From Hyphomonas sp. (GTDB lineage: Bacteria; Pseudomonadota; Alphaproteobacteria; Caulobacterales; Hyphomonadaceae): a DNA stretch of 64,000 nucleotides. The position numbers and the translations under genes are program-made. Where the stretch lies: the NCBI GenBank assembly GCA_020638455.1, contig JACKIK010000001.1, forward strand, positions 806,001-870,000. The letters run 5' to 3'. Of the stretch, positions 28,915-37,799 are shown one piece after another (position 1 is the stretch's first letter; every line of letters begins with the position of its first letter). The notes below the pieces were generated by a model. It had not been told where the DNA came from and made no database searches. It worked only from the letters and a program-made list of their open reading frames with translations.

Positions 28915-30654
28915 TCAGGGCGCGGCGGCGGCCGCCTTGTCCTTCTGGCAGTTGATCCAGTGCTCGATATTGGACTGCAGAACATCCATCGGTACGGAAC
29001 CCTGAGACAGGACTGCATCATGGAAGGCCCGGATATCGAACTTGTCGCCCAGGGCCTCCTCGGCTTCCTTGCGAAGCGAGAGGATCTTCAGTTCGCCGAT
29101 CTTGTAGGCGGTCGCCTGCCCCGGCCAGCCCATGTAACGGGTGACCTCGTTCTGGATGTTCAGCGGCGCAAGGGCCGTGTTCTCGTTGAAGCACTCCTCC
29201 GCCTGCGCGCGGGTCCAGCCATACCAGTGCAGCCCGGTATCGGCGACCAGCCGGCAGGCACGCCACATTTCCATGGATAGCGCGCCAAACCGTTCATAGG
29301 GCGTCTCGTTCATGCCGGCTTCCATGGCGAGATGCTCGGCATACAGGCCCCAGCCTTCGCCGAAGGCTGTCGCGTAGTATTGCCGGCGAAAGCGCGGCTG
29401 GCCCTCCATCTCCATGGCCAGCATGATCTGCAGGTGGTGACCCGGAACGGCCTCATGCGCCGTCAGCGCCGGCAGCTCATAGAGGGGCCGCTGGTCCAGC
29501 GCGTATGTGTTGACGAGATAGGTCCCCGCCCTGTCCTCTTCCGGATCGCCCTCGACATACCGGCCGGATGTGTAGCCCGGCGCGATCGCGGCCGGGACCG
29601 GCTCGACATTGTACCAGTGCTTCGGAAGCTTGCCGAAATAGGTCGGCAGCATGGCGTCCATTTTCGCGGCGACCGCCTTCGCTTTCGCCATCAGCTCGTC
29701 GGGCGTCTTCGCATAGAAGGCCGGATCCTTGCGCAGGAAATCCTGGAAGTCCTTGAAGCTGCCCTCGAAATGGATCTCCTTCAGGATATCCTCCATTTCG
29801 CCGCGGATGCGGGCAACTTCGGAAAGGCCAAGCTCATGGATTTCCACGGGCGTGTAGCCGGCGCCCGCCGTGTGGTGTTCGATATCCGCCATGTAGGCCT
29901 CGCGCCCGCGCGGCAGGTCTGCAATGCCGGCTCCAGACCGCGTGTGCGGAGCATAGTCCGTTTCGATGAAGGCCAGTGTCTGGCGGTAGGCATCGATCGC
30001 GTTGGCCACCGCCGCCAGACCGTCTGCCCTGAGGCGCGTGGCGACGGCCGGATCCATATCGTCCGGCAGGCTGAGGAAGGGCTTGTAGAGGCCGCTCTCG
30101 GACGGGTCGTCGAAGATCTGCTCGCGGATCTGGTCGGTCGAAACCTTCAGCGGATCGGCGCTGGCGACCCAGCCGGTGGCGAGGCCGCGGCGCATGTTTT
30201 CGACATTCTCGGCGAAATAGCGCGGCACGTCGTTGAGGCGGGCGATCCAGGCTTCGCCCTCGGCCTCATCTGCAATGCTGGTCTGCATTGCTGCAAAGAT
30301 CGGCTCGGCCTGGAAGCCCCAATCGCCTGTGAAGGGAATGCGGGCGGTGTCATAGTCGGCATTGTCGATGTCCTCGGTCAGCAGCCGGACCAGAATGGCC
30401 TTGTCCGTGGCACGATCTGTCTGCGCCGACTCGATTTCGGAGCGCAGGACCATGGCCTTGCCTGCCCGCTCCGCAACGGCTTGCGGTGTCACGGTTCCCC
30501 AGGCTGACGGCGTCGTTCCGGCGGCGCGCGCGGCTTCTGCGGGGTTCGCCTCGTTCACATAGGCCTGGTAGGCGTCGATCAGCGGATCCAGAGGGTCAGC
30601 CGCCGCAAATGGTGCTATCAGCAACAGGGCGACGGCGTAAATAAAAGGTCTCAT
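28915..30654 (-). CDS. DUF885 family putative metallopeptidase, secreted
   Basis: A 579-residue protein starting MRPFIYAVALLLIAPFAAADP, a Sec signal without a lipobox Cys. LTAHEAVPGHHLQIMLAME and AFGEGWGLYAE in the C-terminal half are the DUF885 zinc-motif regions also found in the paralogue at 5337-7202. The upstream open frame (to 30939) is rejected because it crosses the sdhC promoter region. Substrate unknown. It is divergent from sdhC. Confidence 0.92.
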   Translation of the reverse strand: MRPFIYAVALLLIAPFAAADPLDPLIDAYQAYVNEANPAEAARAAGTTPSAWGTVTPQAVAERAGKAMVLRSEIESAQTDRATDKAILVRLLTEDIDNADYDTARIPFTGDWGFQAEPIFAAMQTSIADEAEGEAWIARLNDVPRYFAENVENMRRGLATGWVASADPLKVSTDQIREQIFDDPSESGLYKPFLSLPDDMDPAVATRLRADGLAAVANAIDAYRQTLAFIETDYAPHTRSGAGIADLPRGREAYMADIEHHTAGAGYTPVEIHELGLSEVARIRGEMEDILKEIHFEGSFKDFQDFLRKDPAFYAKTPDELMAKAKAVAAKMDAMLPTYFGKLPKHWYNVEPVPAAIAPGYTSGRYVEGDPEEDRAGTYLVNTYALDQRPLYELPALTAHEAVPGHHLQIMLAMEMEGQPRFRRQYYATAFGEGWGLYAEHLAMEAGMNETPYERFGALSMEMWRACRLVADTGLHWYGWTRAQAEECFNENTALAPLNIQNEVTRYMGWPGQATAYKIGELKILSLRKEAEEALGDKFDIRAFHDAVLSQGSVPMDVLQSNIEHWINCQKDKAAAAAP

Positions 30655-30680
30655 TTTTGTACTCCAGGCCTTGCCGTGCG

Positions 30681-30708
30681 TTGACAGGATCATAGAGACT
30701 CCTAGAAC
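30681..30708 (+). promoter_or_regulatory. Candidate sigma-70 promoter for sdhCDAB
   Basis: TTGACA at 30681-30686 and TAGAAC at 30703-30708 have a 16-bp spacer, about 56 bp upstream of the sdhC ATG. The ribosome site GGGAGGAA at 30748-30755 follows. Predicted from sequence only. Confidence 0.55.
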
Positions 30709-30763
30709 GCCAAGCCAAGCATATGATTGCAACTCTTTCATAGAGGCGGGAGGAATCTCTTGC

Positions 30764-31165
30764 ATGTCTGACACGCCCCGCGCCGATACGCGCCCCCTGT
30801 CACCCCACCTGCAGGTCTGGCGCTTCCACGCCACCATGGCGGCCTCGATCACCCACCGGATCACCGGCTCGGCGCTGTATTTCGGCACCTTCCTGATCGC
30901 CGCCTGGCTGCTCACCCTGGCCACCGGCTCGTCCGACATCTATGCAATTATGCAGGCGGTGATCGATTCCTGGTTCGGCAAGATCGTTCTCTATCTGTGG
31001 ACCGTCGCCGTGCTCTTCCACTTCGCCAACGGCATCCGGCACCTGCTCTGGGACGGTCCCGGCATCGCCTTCGAACCGGGCGCGGCCAGCGCGTTTTCCA
31101 TCTTCAACTACACCTTCGCCATTCTGGGCGCCGCTGCCATCTGGGCTGCGGCTGCCTGGCTCTAG
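30764..31165 (+). CDS. sdhC: Succinate dehydrogenase cytochrome b556 subunit
   Basis: A 133-residue membrane anchor with three membrane helices. SITHRITGSALYFGTF in helix I and LFHFANGIRHLLWD in helix II (haem-ligand His) are characteristic. The ATG at 30764 follows GGGAGGAATC. It is the first gene of sdhCDAB and carries ubiquinone and haem b in complex II. Confidence 0.95.
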   Translation: MSDTPRADTRPLSPHLQVWRFHATMAASITHRITGSALYFGTFLIAAWLLTLATGSSDIYAIMQAVIDSWFGKIVLYLWTVAVLFHFANGIRHLLWDGPGIAFEPGAASAFSIFNYTFAILGAAAIWAAAAWL

Positions 31166-31176
31166 GAGGCCGCGCG

Positions 31177-31572
31177 ATGTCGAACAATCAGTTCCTGACC
31201 CCCGCCAAGGCCGCCCGTGGCCTCGGCTCTGCCAAATCCGGCACCGGCCATCACATCCGCCAGCGCGTGTCGGCGATTGCGCTGATCTTCCTGGTTCCAT
31301 GGTTCCTGTACTCCGTCATCCAGGCGGTTCAGGCGGGCGAAACCGGCGCGGCTGAATGGGTGTCGCAGCCCGTGCCGGCCATCCTCCTGATCCTGACGGC
31401 AGGCGCCACGATCTACCATATGCGGCTCGGCATGCAGGTCGTGATCGAGGACTATATCGGCAAATCGAGCACCCGCGCGGCGCTGCTGATCCTAAACAGC
31501 TTTGCCTGCATCGCGCTGTTTGCCGTCACTGCCCTTTCGGTCCTGAAACTTTGGATTGGCGCGGGCGCCTGA
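31177..31572 (+). CDS. sdhD: Succinate dehydrogenase membrane anchor subunit
   Basis: A 131-residue, three-helix subunit with HHIRQRVSAIALIFLVPWF in helix I and ATIYHMRLGMQVVIEDYI (haem/quinone side) in helix II. The start is 11 bp after sdhC, with TAGGAGG as RBS. It pairs with SdhC to anchor SdhAB in the inner membrane. Confidence 0.94.
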   Translation: MSNNQFLTPAKAARGLGSAKSGTGHHIRQRVSAIALIFLVPWFLYSVIQAVQAGETGAAEWVSQPVPAILLILTAGATIYHMRLGMQVVIEDYIGKSSTRAALLILNSFACIALFAVTALSVLKLWIGAGA

Positions 31573-31594
31573 CCGGCCTCGCGGGAGAATACAC

Positions 31595-33379
31595 ATGAGC
31601 ACTTACAACTGGATCGATCACACTTACGACGTTGTTGTCGTCGGCGCGGGCGGCTCGGGACTTCGCGCGGCGCTCGGCGCGGCCCAGGCGGGCCTCCGCA
31701 CGGCCTGCATCACCAAGGTCTTCCCGACGCGCTCGCATACGGTGGCCGCCCAGGGCGGCATCGCCGCCTCGCTCGGCAATATGGGCGAGGACAACTGGCG
31801 CTGGCACATGTACGACACGGTCAAGGGCTCCGACTGGCTCGGCGACCAGGATGCCATCGAATACCTCACCCGCAACGCGCCGGCCGCTGTCTATGAGCTG
31901 GAGCACTGGGGCATGCCCTTCTCGCGGACCGACGAAGGCAAGATCTACCAGCGCGCCTTCGGCGGCATGACCCGCGACTTCGGTCAGGGCCCGGTGCAGC
32001 GCACCTGCGCCGCCGCAGACCGGACCGGCCACGCCATGCTGCACACGTTGTACGGCCAGTGCGTGCGCGAAGAGACCGAATTCTTCATCGAATACTTCGC
32101 CCTCGACCTGATCATGGACGAGGAAGGCGCCTGCCGGGGCGTGACTGCCTGGAAACTGGACGATGGCACGCTGCACCGCTTCCGCGCGCAGAAGGTGATC
32201 CTCGCCACCGGCGGCTATGGCAGGGCCTTCTTCTCCTGTACCTCTGCTCACACCTGTACGGGCGACGGCAATGCGATGGTGCTGCGCGCCGGCCTGCCGC
32301 TGCAGGACATGGAATTCGTGCAGTTCCACCCGACCGGCATCTATGGCTCGGGCTGCCTGATCACCGAAGGCTCCCGCGGTGAAGGCGGTTACCTGACGAA
32401 CTCCGAAGGCGAACGCTTCATGGAGCGCTATGCGCCGTCCGCGAAAGACCTCGCCTCACGCGATGTTGTCTCGCGCGCGATGACGGTGGAGATCCGCGAA
32501 GGCCGCGGCGTCGGACCGGAAAAGGACCACATCTACCTGCACCTCGAACATCTCGGCGCCGCCGTGCTGGCAGAGCGCCTGCCCGGCATTTCAGAGACCG
32601 CCAAGATCTTCGCCGGGGTCGACGTGACGAAGGAGCCGATCCCGGTCCTGCCGACCGTGCACTACAATATGGGCGGCATTCCGACCAACTATCACGGCGA
32701 AGTGCTGACCAAGAAGAATGGCGACCCGGATTCGGTCGTGCCCGGGCTTATGGCCGTGGGCGAAGCAGCCTGTGTGTCCGTGCACGGAGCGAACCGGCTT
32801 GGCTCCAACTCCCTGATCGACCTTGTCGTGTTCGGCCGCGCTGCCGGCCTTCGCTGCGGCGAGACGACCGTCGCCGGAGCCACCCAGCCCGAGCTGCCGA
32901 AAGGCGCGACCGACAGCCACCTCGCCCGCCTCGACAGGTTCCGTAACGCCTCCGGCGAGCACCCCGTCGCGAAACTCCGTCTCGAAATGCAGCGGGCGAT
33001 GCAGAACGACTGCGCCGTGTTCCGCACCGGCGACGTTCTGAAGAAAGGCGTCAGCGCCATCGAGGCCGTGTATGAGAAGATCCCCGGCATCGACGTGCAG
33101 GACCGCACCATGGTGTGGAACACCGACCTCGTCGAAGCCCTCGAATTCGACAACCTCATCGCGCAGGCCGCCGTCACCGTGAACGGCGCCGCCAACCGCG
33201 AGGAAAGCCGCGGGGCCCATGCCCGCGAGGATTTCTCCGAACGTGACGATGTGAACTGGATGAAGCACACGCTCGCCTGGAACGATGCCGGCAAGGTGAC
33301 ACTCGATTACCGCCCCGTGCACGACTACACCATGTCGAACGAGATCAGCTATATCGAGCCCAAGGCGCGGGTTTATTAA
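31595..33379 (+). CDS. sdhA: Succinate dehydrogenase flavoprotein subunit
   Basis: A 594-residue FAD subunit that oxidises succinate to fumarate. The FAD Rossmann motif VVVVGAGGSGLRAALG lies at the N-terminus, and the covalently flavinylated His is His48 in TRSHTVAAQGG. Catalytic segments include QFHPTGIYGSGCLITEG and SRGEGGYL; HGANRLGSNSLIDLVVFGR is C-terminal to them. The start follows GCGGGAG. Its maturation may need the SDHAF4-like protein encoded at 9119-9349. Confidence 0.97.
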   Translation: MSTYNWIDHTYDVVVVGAGGSGLRAALGAAQAGLRTACITKVFPTRSHTVAAQGGIAASLGNMGEDNWRWHMYDTVKGSDWLGDQDAIEYLTRNAPAAVYELEHWGMPFSRTDEGKIYQRAFGGMTRDFGQGPVQRTCAAADRTGHAMLHTLYGQCVREETEFFIEYFALDLIMDEEGACRGVTAWKLDDGTLHRFRAQKVILATGGYGRAFFSCTSAHTCTGDGNAMVLRAGLPLQDMEFVQFHPTGIYGSGCLITEGSRGEGGYLTNSEGERFMERYAPSAKDLASRDVVSRAMTVEIREGRGVGPEKDHIYLHLEHLGAAVLAERLPGISETAKIFAGVDVTKEPIPVLPTVHYNMGGIPTNYHGEVLTKKNGDPDSVVPGLMAVGEAACVSVHGANRLGSNSLIDLVVFGRAAGLRCGETTVAGATQPELPKGATDSHLARLDRFRNASGEHPVAKLRLEMQRAMQNDCAVFRTGDVLKKGVSAIEAVYEKIPGIDVQDRTMVWNTDLVEALEFDNLIAQAAVTVNGAANREESRGAHAREDFSERDDVNWMKHTLAWNDAGKVTLDYRPVHDYTMSNEISYIEPKARVY

Positions 33380-33395
33380 GAGGAACGGATCGAAA

Positions 33396-34178
33396 ATGGT
33401 TCAGCTCACACTCCCCAAAGGTTCGCAGCCGAAGAAAGGCAAGACCTGGCCGAAACCGCAGGGCGCCAAGAACCTGCGCGAATTCCGCATCTACCGCTAC
33501 AACCCGGAAGAAGGTGGCAATCCGCGCTGGGATAGCTACTGGGTCGACATGGACAAGGCGGGGACCATGGTTCTCGACGTCCTGCTCTACATCAAGAACA
33601 ATATCGACCCGACGCTGGCCTTCCGCCGCTCCTGCCGCGAGGGCGTGTGCGGCTCCTGTGCAATGAACATTGCCGGGCGCAACACGATTGCCTGCACGAT
33701 CGGTTTCGACGAACTGCCGAAGGGTGCGATCACGATCAGCCCCCTGCCCCACCAGCCCGTCGTGAGGGACCTGATCCCGGACCTGACGAATTTCTACGCC
33801 CAGCATGCCTATGTGCAGCCCTATCTGCAGACCGTCACGCCGGCACCTGAAAAGGAATGGAAACAGTCCGAAGCCGACCGCGAGGAACTGAACGGGCTGT
33901 ATGAGTGCATTCTCTGCGCCTCCTGCTCCACCTCCTGCCCGTCCTATTGGTGGAATGGCGACAAGTATCTTGGCCCCGCCGCACTGCTGCAGGCCTATCG
34001 CTGGCTGATCGACAGCCGCGACGAGGCCACCGGCGAGCGTCTCGATGCACTGGAAGACCCATTCAAGCTGTACCGCTGCCACACGATCATGAATTGTGCG
34101 CAGGTCTGCCCGAAAGGCCTCAACCCTGCCAAGGCAATTGCCAAGATCAAGCACATGATGGTCGAACGCGTCGCCTAG
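33396..34178 (+). CDS. sdhB: Succinate dehydrogenase iron-sulfur subunit
   Basis: A 260-residue subunit carrying electrons from FAD to ubiquinone. The 2Fe-2S motif SCREGVCGSCAMNIAG, the 4Fe-4S motif CILCASCSTSCPSYWW and the 3Fe-4S set CHTIMNCAQVCPKGLNP are complete. The N-terminus is slightly extended, as in mitochondrial and alphaproteobacterial forms. It is the last gene of sdhCDAB; the next gene is convergent with only 8 bp between. Confidence 0.97.
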   Translation: MVQLTLPKGSQPKKGKTWPKPQGAKNLREFRIYRYNPEEGGNPRWDSYWVDMDKAGTMVLDVLLYIKNNIDPTLAFRRSCREGVCGSCAMNIAGRNTIACTIGFDELPKGAITISPLPHQPVVRDLIPDLTNFYAQHAYVQPYLQTVTPAPEKEWKQSEADREELNGLYECILCASCSTSCPSYWWNGDKYLGPAALLQAYRWLIDSRDEATGERLDALEDPFKLYRCHTIMNCAQVCPKGLNPAKAIAKIKHMMVERVA

Positions 34179-34186
34179 GCGCCGCC

Positions 34187-34768
34187 TCACCCGTTCGTGC
34201 GGAAGACCTCGCGCAGGCCTTTCGGGGTCTCCATGGCCCTCAGTACACTGATCAGCTCGCCGACATGGAACTGCCAGGTCGTGGTCGGCGGCATCGGGCT
34301 GATGACGTGACCGCCGAGCGCCTTGAACAGGCCATTGGCCTTGCGGTTCTCCGGAAGTGTCTCGGCTTCCAGCGTGATGATCCCCTCCGCCCGGCAACAG
34401 AGCGCCACCGAAGCGATCAGCATGCGGGAAAGGCCCTGTGCCTGGTAGGCGTCGAGCACGCCCATCGCCAGTTCTGCGGAATACCCCTCCTCCATCCGGA
34501 TCGCGTGCGCCGCCCCCAGCAGGGGCTGACCCGGCGCATTCATGTCCAGCGCGCCCCAGGCGATATGACGATGGCCATCCGCATCGGCGAGCTGGTGTAT
34601 GATACGTTCGGGAATATGCGAGATGCCGGTGAAGAAGCGGAGATAGCGCGACTCCGGCGACATCTGCTCGACAATCCGCGCGAACCTCGACTCGTCGGCC
34701 GGACCGACCGGACGCAACAGAATGTCGAGCCCGTTCTGCAGACTGGTCCGAACAGGGGTCGTGCACAT
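34187..34768 (-). CDS. GNAT family N-acetyltransferase
   Basis: A 193-residue protein with a GNAT-like core: LLRPVGPADESRF at the start, SAELAMGVLDAYQAQGLSRML around the acetyl-CoA-binding region, and EAETLPENRKANGLFKALGG. This resembles the acetyltransferase domain found in protein-lysine acetyltransferase (Pat-like) relatives. The substrate is not predictable. Confidence 0.85.
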   Translation of the reverse strand: MCTTPVRTSLQNGLDILLRPVGPADESRFARIVEQMSPESRYLRFFTGISHIPERIIHQLADADGHRHIAWGALDMNAPGQPLLGAAHAIRMEEGYSAELAMGVLDAYQAQGLSRMLIASVALCCRAEGIITLEAETLPENRKANGLFKALGGHVISPMPPTTTWQFHVGELISVLRAMETPKGLREVFRTNG

Positions 34769-34869
34769 GACGGCTGACCTTTCCCTGTTTCACGCAAGCG
34801 GCCGGGCCCCGAAGCCAGAGAGACAGAAAATGTCGCCTGCTGCAACAAGACCAAAGGCGCAGCCGCGTC

Positions 34870-35637
34870 TCAGTTTTCCAGCGGCGCTTCGGCCTTCGCC
34901 GCTTTCGCCAGTTCCGGCAGCGTATCTCTCACATCGTTGGCAAGTTCGAGTACGGCCTTCTCCTCGGCAGAGGCTGCCAGTTCCTGCCGGGTCGACCAGC
35001 TGCTGACCGCACGCGACAGGCCTTTCCGGTCGGCAAAGGCTGTCAGCGTCGCATAGGGATAGCCATTGCGGACGTCCAGCAGGATCGCGCTCACCGTCGC
35101 CTCGGCTTTCACATCGCGGCTCGGCAGCACGAACATGCCGATGATCGTCAGGTCAGCCAGCGCGAGGGCGTTGGAGGCATTCCGGCTTTCGCTGGCCGTT
35201 TCGTAGACGAGGACATAGTCGAGATGCTGGCGGGCGGCACCGCGCCGGATGTGGTCTATCACTTCGCGCGAACTTCCTTCGCCTTCGTCCGATACCATGG
35301 CGGCGATCATCGGGCTGACCGGTACAAACTCGCCATACGCCTCGCCGAGACTGGTTGCGAGGTCACCCCAGATCGCCAGTTCGCTGGCAGGCACCGGCGC
35401 GAGATTGCCGCGCGGGCCGATCCGCGCGAGGCCGATGCGCGCCGGAAAATGCAGGTCCGGCTCGATCGCCGCAATCCGCTTGACGTCTGCATCCGTATCG
35501 CTGCCGCAGGCGCCGCCTGCCACTTCGTAGCTGCCGTCATACCGGGCGAGATAATCGGCGCCCGACGTCGTCTGGATCGAACTCGTGCAGGCTGCGATTC
35601 CAATGAATGCCAGCCCGGCTGCCCAGGAGTGTTTCAT
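34870..35637 (-). CDS. Lipoprotein of unknown function
   Basis: A 255-residue protein with a short lipoprotein signal (AGLAFIGIAACTS, lipobox Cys at residue 17). The mature protein has alternating strands and helices, including YVLVYETASES, LTIIGMFVLPSRDVKAEATVSAILLD and YATLTAFADRKGLSRAV, which is reminiscent of envelope beta-sandwich lipoproteins, but I cannot assign a family. It is followed on the same strand by the GNAT gene after about 100 bp. Confidence 0.8.
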   Translation of the reverse strand: MKHSWAAGLAFIGIAACTSSIQTTSGADYLARYDGSYEVAGGACGSDTDADVKRIAAIEPDLHFPARIGLARIGPRGNLAPVPASELAIWGDLATSLGEAYGEFVPVSPMIAAMVSDEGEGSSREVIDHIRRGAARQHLDYVLVYETASESRNASNALALADLTIIGMFVLPSRDVKAEATVSAILLDVRNGYPYATLTAFADRKGLSRAVSSWSTRQELAASAEEKAVLELANDVRDTLPELAKAAKAEAPLEN

Positions 35638-35728
35638 GTCCGTCCCTCGTCCTCTGTGCGCAGAGCGTCGGGGAGGAATCCGGCATTCATGGGGCTGGAC
35701 CGGAGCGACCCTGGGGCACGAACAAGAA

Positions 35729-35751
35729 ACGCGCCGGACAGGCCGGCGCGT
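35729..35751 (-). terminator. Rho-independent terminator of the tilS-ftsH unit
   Basis: A perfect 9-bp stem ACGCGCCGG/CCGGCGCGT with a 5-nt loop lies 27 bp after the ftsH stop. On the minus strand it is followed by the T-rich TTTCTTGTTC. Confidence 0.8.
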
Positions 35752-35777
35752 CTCGTGTCTGGCAGGAAGTGAACGGA

Positions 35778-37706
35778 TCAGGCGGGCTTCGGCTCCGGAT
35801 CGCCTGCGGCTTCGCCGGCATCACCCTTCGGCTTGCGGCGCTTGCCAATCACCGGCACCGCCGAACCCGGCGCCATGTCATCGTCGCTGAGGTCAGGACG
35901 CGTCGGAGGCTTGCCATTGAGCAGGTCGGTAATCTCCTCACCGGTCAGCGTTTCGTATTCGAGCAAGCCGGTCGCGATCTTTTCCCAGTCCGCGCGCGCC
36001 TCTGTCATGATGCGGCGCGCATCGTCCATACCCGTCTGGATCAGCTTGCGGACTTCCTCCTCGATCGTGCGGGAGGTTTCTTCCGACACATGGCTGGACT
36101 GCACGAGCTGCTGGCCAAGGAACACATCGCCCTGGTCGGAGCCGTAATCCACCGGGCCGATCGAGTCGGCAAAACCGAAGCGGGTCACCATGGCGCGGGC
36201 AAGGCGGGTCGCCTGCTGGATGTCGGACGAGGCGCCTGCGGTGACATTGTCGTCGCCGAATTTCAGCTCCTCGGCCACGCGGCCGCCCATCAGGATGGCG
36301 AGGCGCGAGGTCATCTCGATCCGGCTCATCGACAGCTTGTCGTCTTCCGGCAGCTGCATGACCATGCCGAGGGCACGGCCGCGCGGGATGATGGTCGCCT
36401 TGTGCACCGGATCGGCGGCGGGCACTTTCATCGCCACGATGGCGTGGCCAGCCTCGTGCCAGGCGGTCAGTTCCTTTTCCTTTTCGGACATCACCATGGA
36501 GCGGCGCTCGGGGCCCATCAGGACCTTGTCTTTCGCGTCCTCGAATTCCTGCATGGCAACGACGCGCTTGCCGCGGCGGGCGGCGAGCAGCGCAGCTTCG
36601 TTGACGAGGTTTGCAAGGTCGGCGCCCGAGAAGCCCGGCGTGCCGCGCGCGATGGTCTTCGCGTCGACATCTTTCGCCAGCGGCACGTTGCGCATGTGCA
36701 CGCGGAGGATCTTTTCACGGCCCAGAATGTCCGGATTGCCGACGGTCACCTGGCGGTCGAAGCGGCCGGGGCGCAGCAGCGCCGGGTCCAGCACGTCCGG
36801 CCGGTTGGTGGCGGCCATGATGATGATGCCTTCATTGGCCTCGAAGCCGTCCATCTCGACGAGCAGCTGGTTCAGCGTCTGTTCGCGCTCGTCATTGCCG
36901 CCGCCGAGGCCGGCACCGCGCGAACGGCCGACCGCGTCGATCTCATCGATGAAGATGATGCAGGGCGCCGAGCGCTTCGCCTGCTCGAACATGTCGCGCA
37001 CGCGGCTCGCGCCGACGCCGACGAACATCTCGACAAAGTCAGAACCGGAGATGGTGAAGAAGGGCACGCCGGCCTCACCGGCAACGGCGCGGGCCAGCAG
37101 CGTCTTGCCGGTGCCCGGAGGGCCGACCAGCAGCGCGCCTTTGGGGATCTTGCCACCGAGGCGCTGGAACTTGGACGGATCCTGAAGGAACTCGACGATT
37201 TCCTGCAGCTCTTCCTTCGCTTCGTCGACGCCAGCAACGTCGTCAAAGGTGACGCGGCCATGCTTTTCGGTGAGGAGGCGAGCCCGCGACTTGCCAAAGC
37301 TCATCGCCCCGCGGCCGCCGCCGCCCTGCATCTGGCGCATCATGAAGAAGACGAAGCCCACAATTAGCACGATCGGAAGGATGGAGAACAGCAGCGAAGC
37401 GAACGTGTTCCGTCCGCTATCGGCATCCACCGTGAACGGCACATTATGCTCGCGCAGGTAATCCTGCGTGCTCATGTCGAGGGCGCGCAGTTCGCTGACC
37501 AGCGTGCGGTTGTCTGTCGTCTTCACGATGATCTGGTCGTCGCCGAGCGTCGCTTCGGTCACTTCGCCGGCATCGACCAAGGCATAGATATCGGAGAGCT
37601 TGGCGCGGCTCGCATGGGCCGCTTCCGGATTGCCTCCCAAGGCAATCGCCATGCCGATCACGAGCAGGGCGATCGCGCCCCAAATGGCAAGGTTCCGGAC
37701 GTTCAT
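35778..37706 (-). CDS. ftsH: ATP-dependent zinc metalloprotease FtsH
   Basis: A 642-residue membrane-anchored AAA protease. Membrane segments lie at about 5-24 and 104-123, with a periplasmic loop between. The AAA domain has Walker A GPPGTGKT (195-202), Walker B IIFIDEIDAVG and the second region of homology (NRPDVLDPALLRPGRFDR). The M41 domain has the zinc motif HEAGH. The C-terminus is Pro/Asp/Lys-rich. It degrades membrane and regulatory proteins. It lies 93 bp downstream of tilS. Confidence 0.98.
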   Translation of the reverse strand: MNVRNLAIWGAIALLVIGMAIALGGNPEAAHASRAKLSDIYALVDAGEVTEATLGDDQIIVKTTDNRTLVSELRALDMSTQDYLREHNVPFTVDADSGRNTFASLLFSILPIVLIVGFVFFMMRQMQGGGGRGAMSFGKSRARLLTEKHGRVTFDDVAGVDEAKEELQEIVEFLQDPSKFQRLGGKIPKGALLVGPPGTGKTLLARAVAGEAGVPFFTISGSDFVEMFVGVGASRVRDMFEQAKRSAPCIIFIDEIDAVGRSRGAGLGGGNDEREQTLNQLLVEMDGFEANEGIIIMAATNRPDVLDPALLRPGRFDRQVTVGNPDILGREKILRVHMRNVPLAKDVDAKTIARGTPGFSGADLANLVNEAALLAARRGKRVVAMQEFEDAKDKVLMGPERRSMVMSEKEKELTAWHEAGHAIVAMKVPAADPVHKATIIPRGRALGMVMQLPEDDKLSMSRIEMTSRLAILMGGRVAEELKFGDDNVTAGASSDIQQATRLARAMVTRFGFADSIGPVDYGSDQGDVFLGQQLVQSSHVSEETSRTIEEEVRKLIQTGMDDARRIMTEARADWEKIATGLLEYETLTGEEITDLLNGKPPTRPDLSDDDMAPGSAVPVIGKRRKPKGDAGEAAGDPEPKPA

Positions 37707-37799
37707 CTCAACACTCGCAGTTTAGAAAGCTTCTTGCTTTGTAACATAGGCACGTCCCCACGCAAAAACGACTCCTGAACTGTCACCATGACGTTTTTC

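Noticed and set aside
27092..29005. A 637-codon open frame antisense to the ABC exporter
   Set aside because: The exporter motifs on the other strand are complete; this frame shows no recognisable domain and a biased residue composition.
35607..37367. A 586-codon open frame antisense to ftsH
   Set aside because: FtsH on the minus strand is unambiguous, and the antisense product has only compositional structure.
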